Assembly (NCBI GenBank): GCA_009885605.1
Contig: VFKK01000186.1
Coordinates: forward strand, 1-9,173
Direction of reading: 5' to 3'
Length of the DNA stretch: 9,173 nt
From: Cyclobacteriaceae bacterium
GTDB lineage: Bacteria; Bacteroidota; Bacteroidia; Cytophagales; Cyclobacteriaceae
The position numbers and the translations under genes are program-made. Each line of letters opens with the position of its first letter. Within the stretch, counting starts at the first letter, position 1. Below, one piece after another: positions 1-6,540 of the stretch. The notes under the pieces are model-generated. The model worked only from the letters and a program-made list of their open reading frames with translations. It was not told the DNA's origin and searched no databases.

Positions 1-517
1 CAAAAAGCTTCGAAAGTCCTGCTCCTGCTGTGATTCCGTACATGAATTTATTGGGTTCGTCCTGAGCTCCTCCATAGGTAGGAAGTTCTTTTGGACTAGC
101 TCCCGAAAATTCTCTGGAAATATCCGTTGCCCTCAATAGATAGCCAATATGAGGTCCGATTTTGATCTGAAACCTTCCGGATTTACCCGCATAAAAGCTG
201 GAAAGAATCGGCACTTTCAAATAATCAAATTTGGTTTCGTTGGTTTGAACGGGAGAAACATCCTCATCCAACTGTTTGAATCCAATTGTCAAGAACTGGA
301 AATTCATTTCAATTCCGGCATTTTTTGAGCTGAAGTGCTCGAATACAAAAGCAAACGTAGGAGCGCCAGTTCTTTCAGTAGAAATTTTTCGACTATTTGC
401 TGCTGGTTGGTACCCATAAGAGGAAGTGACATAGCCTCCTCTGAATCCAATGCTGGTTTGCGCAAGCGAAAAGAAAGAAATGAAGCAGAAGATTCCTGTA
501 AAAACGATTCGGTTCAT
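1..517 (-). CDS. PorT-family outer-membrane beta-barrel protein, partial (C-terminal end lies beyond the left edge)
   Basis: The first 172 codons are visible. Residues 1-20 form a type I signal peptide (MNRIVF, a Phe/Ile/Ser-rich core, cleavage near LAQ). The mature part reads as alternating beta strands with glycine/aromatic pairs: GFRGGY at 24-29, GIEMNFQF at 68-75, YLKVPIL at 99-105, IKIGPHIGYLL at 118-128 and GITAGAG at 161-167. The YLKVPIL segment followed by a GPxxGYLL strand is typical of the small PorT/OMP_b-brl_2 barrels of Bacteroidota, which are usually about 200-230 residues, so perhaps 30-60 residues are missing. Expected location is the outer membrane; the specific role is unknown, and this is not evidence for the type IX secretion PorT itself. 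The start is well fixed because an in-frame TAG (521-523) lies two codons upstream of the ATG. The gene follows the 929-residue gene after 110 bp, in which I saw no convincing terminator or promoter, so co-transcription is possible but unproven. Confidence 0.82.
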   Translation of the reverse strand, partial: MNRIVFTGIFCFISFFSLAQTSIGFRGGYVTSSYGYQPAANSRKISTERTGAPTFAFVFEHFSSKNAGIEMNFQFLTIGFKQLDEDVSPVQTNETKFDYLKVPILSSFYAGKSGRFQIKIGPHIGYLLRATDISREFSGASPKELPTYGGAQDEPNKFMYGITAGAGLSKLF

Positions 518-627
518 GGACTAAAATTATGGAAATATGCCGTTGCTGTCGGGTTTTATTTAATGTGTTTATTATTGTTTTTTAAGGTCACATTGAATCT
601 CGCCTGTTGAATAATCATCTCAGTGCG

Positions 628-3417
628 TTACTTCTCAGGCACGCTCGATTTCGCGTTGATAATGAAAGTACCTGAAACAGGAAGTCCATCCAGCCCCAAA
701 CCTTTTACGACTACCGTCATCGGGCCTCCCAGATCGTTGGTGTAGAAAGAGAAACTCACTTGTCCGGTTTGATCGGTGACCAAAAATGGATTCCAATAAA
801 TCGTCTGGCGCTGATCAATTAATTCTTCGTCAGTTTCCTGGGAGTAATCTATTTGATAAAATGGAGTTCCAGGTTGAAATCCTTCAATTGTAAACTCGTT
901 AATCCCCGATGGTTTGAGTGAAGCAACTGCGGTATCCAGCGATTCTCCAGACTTCAGGTAAACCGCGATGACACCATTTCTGCCCTGATCTCCCAGCATA
1001 GAAACTGTACGAGATACGACTTCCACCCGATCGATATCAAACGGATTGATACTTTTAAGATTGTCAGCGGCAGTGATTGATCCGGCGCTTACCATGATTG
1101 CACCATTGACCATGACTATCGGTTCCATCGATCCTGATACGGATGTAGCGCCGCCTCTTAATCGTATTTGCTGCATTCCCGTGGCTCCGGCTAATGTCAC
1201 GCGCATTCCCGGTACATTTCCCGCAAGGCTCGATACCAAATCATTTGTATTTCCCGAAACAAAAAGTTTTTCTCCCGGAACCACATAATCGGGGGTGCCG
1301 TAGATTGCTCTTGGGCCTTTTATTGCCATATCTTCTACCACAACTTCCTCGAGTTCCGCGGTGTCTTCAGATTCCGTCAACGGCCGGATCGACTCGGACG
1401 CTGTTTTAGTTTTTGGGAAAAAAGCGCCTTCCGGAAGAGCTACCGGGGCATTCAGATCAGGAACCAATTCAATTTTCGAAATAGGCTTTCCTTTTTTATC
1501 AGTTGCCTGAATAGCCAGTTTCATCGGTCCGTAAAACTCCATTTGCTCTATCGCAAATTCTCCCTTTGGATTAGCTTCCATTTCTAACATTCCCTCAAAG
1601 TCATTCACAAAAGCGATTACCTGACCCGCAACCGGCTTACCTTTTTCGTCGAGGACATTTCCCTTTTGACTCAAACTTTTTTCCACCGGGTAGGAAAAGC
1701 GATCCAAAGTCATAGTGGCCGGGATTTCTTCAAGTTCGAGCGAACTTCTAATATCTGTTTGCTCAGGGATCGGGACAATCTGAGATTGATCCAGGACAGA
1801 CACGGAAAGTTTTGCCTGAACGGAAGCTCCCCGCAAGTTTTTGGTGTTGAGTGTCAGGGTGACTTTTTCCCTCGGTCCATAATTCTCTTTATCTGCCAAA
1901 ATACCCAAGCGATCTGCTGGTTTTGGTGCACCTGCTTCCGATTCTTCCACACGCTGGAAGGGAGTAAGAATGCTCAATGGAGCGGTGAAATAATGCCTTG
2001 GTCCGTAGTTTTTGTTCCAGTTGGTATAAGCCCGGAGGAAGTACTTCTCCTCAGTTAGCGAGTCGGAAAGGGTGAAATTGCCAACGACAATTCCATCGCG
2101 AATCTGAAATTTCTTTTCAACGATAAAGTCGCGTGTCCCATTGATCAACTCGACATGCAATACCTTACTCAGTTCGTCTCTCAGGTAGGGATTACCATAG
2201 TTGAAATAGGCCTTGAAGAAAAGCTGATCACCTGTGTAGTAGTAGGGCTTGTCGGTGTGCAGGTAGATTTTCTCCTGAAAATTTGCGGCGGTTCGTTCCA
2301 GGTTTTGTAGCTGAATGGCCTTTTCGGCATCGTAGTCAAGCGGTAATAGCGTCGAAATCCTCTTCTGATCCATGTCTCCCGAGAAGACAAGATCCTGAGG
2401 ATTAAGGACCATCCCGTTTTCTCTCACACGCACAGTCCCCTTGTTTACCTCAAGCCAGGAAACCGGATAAGGGGCATCTTTGTAGGTATTGACAAGAGAA
2501 TATCCTTTCTGGTAATGGATTTCGATTCGGCCTTTCATCGCGATCAGATATTCGCCTGGTTTGCCCGCCGGTGTTATGAGTTGTTCAGGCTTGTAAGCCA
2601 CTACAGATTTTCCAAGTTCATTCGCAAAAATATCAGTCCTCATGTTCATACTGGGGGATCCTCCCGGCTTGTCGCCGTAAAGGAAAAACCCTTCTTGTTC
2701 CTGCTTTCCATTGATCATTGCCCGAAACATATTCATCGGAGACTTCTTGTAAACTTCGGCTCTGTTATTCTCCCAAGTGCTGCGCTGAATTTCTGATTCA
2801 GGTTTCATTTCCTCAAATCTGGCGGCACCCACGATCCGATAATTGGTCGGAGAGTCAAAGAATTCCTTGAGGTCAAAGCTGATTTTGTAGCCCAGGTAAT
2901 TGTTTACTATTTCAATCGGCTGAATTGCCGAAGCCAGAAAAGTCCCTTTTACTTCTCCTTCGGAAAAGTCGATTGCCCAGGGATTTTGGATCGTGGAAAG
3001 TGCCGAGACCTGATCATTTCCGAGGAAGAGGTTTTGAAATTTGCGAAGATCACGCTCCCAGACTTTATCTCTTGAAGCCTTGATTTCCACATCACTGAGT
3101 ACCTGATCGAAGGGCTTCATACTCAGATTCACTGTGGAAATTCCTCCCGGATTTAAGGTGAGTTTTCTCGTTTCGGCCACATAGCCCATGAAAGAAAATC
3201 CAACTTCTAACGGACCAGGTTCCAGGTTTGAAAGCGTGAATTTCCCATCCAAATCGGTGACCGTCGCGATGGTAGTATTGTTGATGAAGACATTGCAATA
3301 GGGAAGGGTTTCACCGGTTTCCGCATCTTTCACTACTCCGGTGATTGTTCCCGTCTGGGCAAAAGCCTGAAAGGAGAATGCTATAAAAAAAGCAAATAAT
3401 GCCAGTATCTTTTTCAT
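628..3417 (-). CDS. Exported multidomain protein: carboxypeptidase-like regulatory, macroglobulin-like (MG2) and TonB plug domains, no barrel (929 aa)
   Basis: Function unknown. Residues 1-20 are a type I signal peptide ending AFA/Q, with no lipobox, so the product should be periplasmic or exported. Domains in order: a CarboxypepD_reg-like beta sandwich at about 22-103 (TGTITGVV; TDLDGKF); a region at about 115-345 with the Bacteroidota motif KFQNLFLG (126-133) followed by NPWAIDF and LGYKISF; an MG2-like domain at about 378-485 (IYLHTDKPYY; LFFKAY); a second MG-like domain at about 505-545 (ENYGPREKV; LSVSVLD); a further regulatory-type sandwich at about 583-650; and a TonB plug at about 705-823 (SLAGNVPGM, IRLRGG, IVMVNG, INPFDIDRVEVV, GDQGRNGVI). 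The plug is preceded by a SusC-like ELEEVVVED (688-696). A C-terminal beta domain with YWNP (874-877) ends the protein, so the roughly 600-residue receptor barrel is absent. The protein is paralogous to the upstream 869-residue gene, from which it is separated by 84 bp. A TTAGTTTG -7-like element at 3461-3468 lacks a well-placed -33 partner. Confidence 0.88.
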   Translation of the reverse strand: MKKILALFAFFIAFSFQAFAQTGTITGVVKDAETGETLPYCNVFINNTTIATVTDLDGKFTLSNLEPGPLEVGFSFMGYVAETRKLTLNPGGISTVNLSMKPFDQVLSDVEIKASRDKVWERDLRKFQNLFLGNDQVSALSTIQNPWAIDFSEGEVKGTFLASAIQPIEIVNNYLGYKISFDLKEFFDSPTNYRIVGAARFEEMKPESEIQRSTWENNRAEVYKKSPMNMFRAMINGKQEQEGFFLYGDKPGGSPSMNMRTDIFANELGKSVVAYKPEQLITPAGKPGEYLIAMKGRIEIHYQKGYSLVNTYKDAPYPVSWLEVNKGTVRVRENGMVLNPQDLVFSGDMDQKRISTLLPLDYDAEKAIQLQNLERTAANFQEKIYLHTDKPYYYTGDQLFFKAYFNYGNPYLRDELSKVLHVELINGTRDFIVEKKFQIRDGIVVGNFTLSDSLTEEKYFLRAYTNWNKNYGPRHYFTAPLSILTPFQRVEESEAGAPKPADRLGILADKENYGPREKVTLTLNTKNLRGASVQAKLSVSVLDQSQIVPIPEQTDIRSSLELEEIPATMTLDRFSYPVEKSLSQKGNVLDEKGKPVAGQVIAFVNDFEGMLEMEANPKGEFAIEQMEFYGPMKLAIQATDKKGKPISKIELVPDLNAPVALPEGAFFPKTKTASESIRPLTESEDTAELEEVVVEDMAIKGPRAIYGTPDYVVPGEKLFVSGNTNDLVSSLAGNVPGMRVTLAGATGMQQIRLRGGATSVSGSMEPIVMVNGAIMVSAGSITAADNLKSINPFDIDRVEVVSRTVSMLGDQGRNGVIAVYLKSGESLDTAVASLKPSGINEFTIEGFQPGTPFYQIDYSQETDEELIDQRQTIYWNPFLVTDQTGQVSFSFYTNDLGGPMTVVVKGLGLDGLPVSGTFIINAKSSVPEK

Positions 3418-3501
3418 TTGAATTGATTCGTATTCTGTGGTTAAGTCAACTAAGGGAGGGCAAACTAATTTTCTTGCTTTAACCTCTTTTCCAACTCAAA
3501 G

Positions 3502-6111
3502 TTAATCTTTCGATGGACTTTCATTGATGAGGAATTTTCCAAAAACAGGTTCTCCCGATTCACTTATTCCCTGGATTTCCACCCACATGGGTCCGGCCTT
3601 CGAGTTCGTTTTGAATTCCACGCTTTTGGAAAGATTCGATTCGTTTGTCACAAAATTTGGATTCCAATAGAGGGTTGGTTTTTGGTCCATAGTCCAAGGG
3701 TTTTGTTGCTGATTTAGCATCAAGTCTTCAAAGCTCTCATTCACTTGTAAGCCCTGAAGTTCAAAAAGGGTAAAGCTATTCAAATTGGCTTCTCTTGCTC
3801 TTTCGAGGTCTTCACCGGTTTTTAAAATAATGGAAATGACACCATTTCTTCCCTGATCTCCCAAAGAGGGAACCAGTCTTTTTACCACCTCAACGCGGTC
3901 TATGGAAAAGATATTTATTTGGCCCAAAACGTTAATAACAGGAACCCCTGCCAGGCTGGCTGGCACACCATTGATTAATACCAAGGGCTCGCCTCCCCGA
4001 AACTTAACTGTCGTCGGAGTTCCAAAGACTTGCATCCCGGGTATTTTACCGGCCAGGCTATTCAGAAATTGATTTACGTTTCCATTGAGAGTCAGGTCTT
4101 CAGCTTTTACTACATTATCCGGTGACCCGTATGGCATGGGACCAATTGTGCTTTCCCGTTCTTTTTCTACGACAGCTTCTTCCAAGAGAATTTCTCCGAT
4201 TTCCATTCCTTCCTCAATCTCCGCTCTATTGAGTGGCTTTATACTTCGGGTTGCAAATGGTGAGAAATCAAATTCTGAGGGGAGGTAAGAAGAGGGATAT
4301 CTGATCAGTTCAATTTTTATGTTTTTGATTGGAAATCCTTCCTGCGAAGTTGCCTGGATAGCGATTTCAAATTTTTCCTCAAAATTCGCCTGCGGAAAGA
4401 TAAAGCTTCCATCCTTTTCGGATTTCAGCTTTTTTATATTCTCGAAGCCATCTATCAAGGCGGTAACATTTCCCATAATCGGAGTTCCTTCGGGTGTGAA
4501 TAAGGAGCCTTTGATAAGAAATCCTGATTCGATATGTCTTTCAAAAGTTGATTTGTCTTGGGTGGCATTGATGATTTGAAGAGAGGATTTGAGATCTGCT
4601 TGCTCAGGAAGTACACTTGCCTGATTCAAGTCCAATACTGTCACGGATAAATTGGCGTTGATCGGTTTTCCTTTAGAATCTGATGCCATGATATTCAGCC
4701 GAACAGATTCATCTGGCCCGTAAGATTGCTTATCAGTAAAGACTGTGATTCCAGCTGAGGCAGATTCCGGATTCTGAGTGACAGGTTTCAGACTGCGTTC
4801 AAGGATTTGAATAGGTTTAAAAAAATCTCCATCCTTGTCATAATTGCTGCTCCAGGCAGTATAAGATCTCAGTAAATAGTTGTTTTGAGAAAGGGAATCC
4901 GGCAAGAGAATCGATCCGGAGGCTGTCCCGTTTTCAATTTTGAAAAGGCTATGTAGCTGCACATTTCCTCTTGTATCCAATAGCTCAACATGCAGAACCT
5001 TACTCATATCCTCAGAAATAAGCGGACTGCCGTAGCGGATGTAAGCTTTGAAAAGCAGGTGCTCCTGATGCCAGTAATGTTGACGATCGGTGTGAAGAAA
5101 TATTCTTTCCTGCATGACCTGAGCATTGCGCTCCAGATTTGCCAATCGGATTGTTTTGTCCCCGTTGAAATTTATGGGGATTCCAAAAACAGGATTAGCA
5201 TTTGAGAAATTTCCCCCTAGGATAAGACTTGAATAATCTATCGGAGAGCCATTTATGCGAAGGGCTAAATTTTCTTCGGAGAAATCAATTGTCCCGATTT
5301 TTCCATTTGATAAGTTGACTGAAGCAGGATGAGAAAAGGCTAAAAGATACTCTCCGGGATTGTCTCCAATTGCAACTTTTGGATCCGGAGAGGGACTAAA
5401 TGCGGAAGTTTCTCCCGACATCAACTCGCTTAGATTGAACTCGAGCGAGTTTTTGTAAATGTCTAATCTCGTTGCTCTTCTTTGGGTAAGGATGGAATTA
5501 TCTTCCGCAGGGAGTTCGTAATAAGAGGCAATTCGGGTGATATCCTGATTGGTGTCTTCAAGTTTGAGAGGCTTGAAATAAAGGGAAATCAAGTAACCGG
5601 TGAGGTCATTTTTAAAAAATATCGGACCCTCTGCAGCAACAGTCGTAGTCTTGTCAGGGGAAATTTCAAAAATCAATTTATAGGGGTTTAGCAGAGAAAT
5701 TTCCAAGTCATTGAAATTCTTGCCTAAGAAGACTTTCAGAAATTCCTTCTCAAGATTTTTTCTTTTCCCTTCACTCAAAACGGTCAAAACAGGGGAAATT
5801 CCCTGAATGGGATTTAGCCGGATTTCCTTTGAAGTTGTCTTGTCAGGAAGAAGTAAAACGCTGTCTTGCTGAAATTCAAATCCACTCAAAACCGCCACAA
5901 TTTGCCATCTTCCAAGCGGAATATTTGAAAGTTTGAAATAGCCTGATGAATCGGAAAATGCCTGAAAACTTGATCCCGGAATAAATACATGACATTCAGG
6001 TACAGGAAGACCGGAAATTTTGTTGGTAATCTTTCCGATGAAATCGGAGGATTGAGCGGAAGCGAAAAGTGTTAAGAGACTAAATCCGAGAATAAAAAAA
6101 AATCGAAGCAT
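3502..6111 (-). CDS. Exported multidomain protein, tandem paralogue: carboxypeptidase-like regulatory, macroglobulin-like and TonB plug domains, no barrel (869 aa)
   Basis: Function unknown. It has the same layout as the 929-residue downstream neighbour. The signal peptide (1-19, ending ASA/Q) has no lipobox cysteine. A CarboxypepD_reg-like sandwich lies at about 23-100. An FLG region follows (FLKVFLG 124-130, then LLNPYKLIF), shorter and more diverged than in the neighbour. The MG2-like domain at about 330-437 (IFLHTDR; LLFKAYI; SKVLHVELL) is the best-conserved part between the two proteins. An MG-like stretch at about 455-495 (KQSYGPDE; LSVTVLDL) and a regulatory-type sandwich at about 530-600 come next. 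The plug domain at about 660-766 carries SLAGKIPGMQV, VKFRGG, LVLINGVP, IFSIDRVEVV and GDQGRNGVI, preceded by an acidic, TonB-box-like LLEEAVVEK (642-650). The C-terminal domain keeps YWNP (815-818). There is no receptor barrel. It is the first gene after a terminator and has its own candidate promoter, so it probably leads this envelope unit. Confidence 0.88.
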   Translation of the reverse strand: MLRFFFILGFSLLTLFASAQSSDFIGKITNKISGLPVPECHVFIPGSSFQAFSDSSGYFKLSNIPLGRWQIVAVLSGFEFQQDSVLLLPDKTTSKEIRLNPIQGISPVLTVLSEGKRKNLEKEFLKVFLGKNFNDLEISLLNPYKLIFEISPDKTTTVAAEGPIFFKNDLTGYLISLYFKPLKLEDTNQDITRIASYYELPAEDNSILTQRRATRLDIYKNSLEFNLSELMSGETSAFSPSPDPKVAIGDNPGEYLLAFSHPASVNLSNGKIGTIDFSEENLALRINGSPIDYSSLILGGNFSNANPVFGIPINFNGDKTIRLANLERNAQVMQERIFLHTDRQHYWHQEHLLFKAYIRYGSPLISEDMSKVLHVELLDTRGNVQLHSLFKIENGTASGSILLPDSLSQNNYLLRSYTAWSSNYDKDGDFFKPIQILERSLKPVTQNPESASAGITVFTDKQSYGPDESVRLNIMASDSKGKPINANLSVTVLDLNQASVLPEQADLKSSLQIINATQDKSTFERHIESGFLIKGSLFTPEGTPIMGNVTALIDGFENIKKLKSEKDGSFIFPQANFEEKFEIAIQATSQEGFPIKNIKIELIRYPSSYLPSEFDFSPFATRSIKPLNRAEIEEGMEIGEILLEEAVVEKERESTIGPMPYGSPDNVVKAEDLTLNGNVNQFLNSLAGKIPGMQVFGTPTTVKFRGGEPLVLINGVPASLAGVPVINVLGQINIFSIDRVEVVKRLVPSLGDQGRNGVISIILKTGEDLERAREANLNSFTLFELQGLQVNESFEDLMLNQQQNPWTMDQKPTLYWNPNFVTNESNLSKSVEFKTNSKAGPMWVEIQGISESGEPVFGKFLINESPSKD

Positions 6112-6130
6112 CGGCTGAATAAATTGATCT

Positions 6131-6161
6131 GAAAATTAAGATTTTAATCTTAAGAAACAAA
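6131..6161 (-). promoter_or_regulatory. Candidate Bacteroidota-type promoter for the 869-residue gene
   Basis: On the minus strand TTTG (6161-6158) is followed after 19 bases by TAATTTTC (6138-6131). This fits the known Bacteroidota -33 TTTG / -7 TAnnTTTG consensus except at the last base. The implied transcription start near 6125 gives a leader of roughly 10-15 bases before the ATG at 6111. That is short, but leaders without a Shine-Dalgarno are usual in this phylum. The region is AT-rich, so a chance match is possible. The -33 element lies inside the arm of the preceding terminator. Confidence 0.4.
6136..6153. repeat. Operator-like inverted repeat (8-bp arms, 2-bp centre)
   Basis: The arms TTAAGATT and AATCTTAA are perfect inverted repeats separated by TT. 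The element sits between the candidate -33 and -7 boxes of the 869-residue gene and overlaps the -7 box by three bases, a position typical of a site where a dimeric regulator blocks RNA polymerase. The two-base centre is too tight for a full-length RNA hairpin, which favours a DNA site. It is AT-rich and only one copy was seen, so chance remains possible. Confidence 0.3.
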
Positions 6162-6184
6162 AGCTCCATTTAGGAGCTTTTGTT
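6156..6184 (-). terminator. Intrinsic-type terminator after the gltX / 66-aa gene unit
   Basis: A perfect 12-bp stem (6156-6167 paired with 6173-6184) encloses a 5-base loop. The core is GGAGC/GCTCC, and on the minus strand the descending arm ends TTTTGTTT and continues T-rich. It lies 140 bp beyond the stop of the 66-residue gene and 45 bp before the start of the 869-residue gene, so it separates the translation block from the envelope block. The plus strand also has a short T run, so bidirectional action is possible. Confidence 0.75.
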
Positions 6185-6324
6185 CAATAGTTCAATTTTG
6201 ACAGATTACTAAATCATTGATGAATTTTCAAAAGCAGCAAGTGTAGCCAGTGGACAATTTTCCGCTATTTTCTCACCTCAATTTTACCTTTCAGGCGGAA
6301 TCTCGAATCATCATCAATTCAATT

Positions 6325-6525
6325 TCAGCTTTCCTTGTCGTCATCAGCTTTCATTCCCTCACGGTCTTTCAACTTTTTGTCTTCCACGTTTTTATTGAGG
6401 AATTCGTTGATTTTGTCAATCGAAAATGAGGAGGAGATCTCTCCGAAGGAGTTGATTTCCATTTTGAAACCTTTCAGTTCCTCGTGAACCTTTGGGTCTT
6501 CTTCTTTCTTTTTCTTCTTTGCCAT
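6325..6525 (-). CDS. Small highly charged hypothetical protein downstream of gltX (66 aa)
   Basis: I do not recognise a named family. The protein starts with a lysine block (MAKKKKKEEDP), continues with a central segment containing FKMEINSFGEI and SIDKINEFLNKNV (residues about 20-46), and ends in an acidic/lysine-rich tail (DDDKES). There is no signal peptide, membrane segment or cysteine, so it should be a small cytosolic protein. The central segment could form a short strand-turn-helix and the ends look disordered. It begins 15 bp after the gltX stop with no terminator between, which argues for co-transcription with gltX and supports it being a real gene. The lysine-rich start might contact nucleic acid or ribosomes, but this is only a guess from composition. 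Confidence 0.75.
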   Translation of the reverse strand: MAKKKKKEEDPKVHEELKGFKMEINSFGEISSSFSIDKINEFLNKNVEDKKLKDREGMKADDDKES

Positions 6526-6540
6526 GACTTATTAGTATTG

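Noticed and set aside
335..610. Open frame of 91 codons on the plus strand
   Set aside because: It overlaps the start of the minus-strand PorT-like gene, which has a signal peptide and barrel strand pattern. The plus-strand translation has no recognisable domain.
518..627. Terminator or promoter between the 929-residue gene and the PorT-like gene
   Set aside because: I found no stem of more than a few base pairs followed by a T run. The one TAATTTTA next to the ATG has no -33 partner and would leave almost no leader.
1666..2058. Open frame of 130 codons on the plus strand inside the 929-residue gene
   Set aside because: It is antisense to the MG-like domains, which are conserved between the two paralogues. 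Its product looks random.
3461..3468. TTAGTTTG as a -7 element for the 929-residue gene
   Set aside because: No -33 TTTG lies at 17-23 bases upstream. The gene could equally be read through from the 869-residue gene.
628..6111. Calling the two large genes TonB-dependent receptors (SusC-like)
   Set aside because: Only the plug is present. No beta-barrel domain follows, and the N-terminal two thirds are regulatory and macroglobulin-like domains.
628..6111. Calling the two large genes true alpha-2-macroglobulins
   Set aside because: They lack the thioester Cys-Gln motif, a lipobox and the full MG-domain series, and are about half the length of bacterial alpha-2-macroglobulins.
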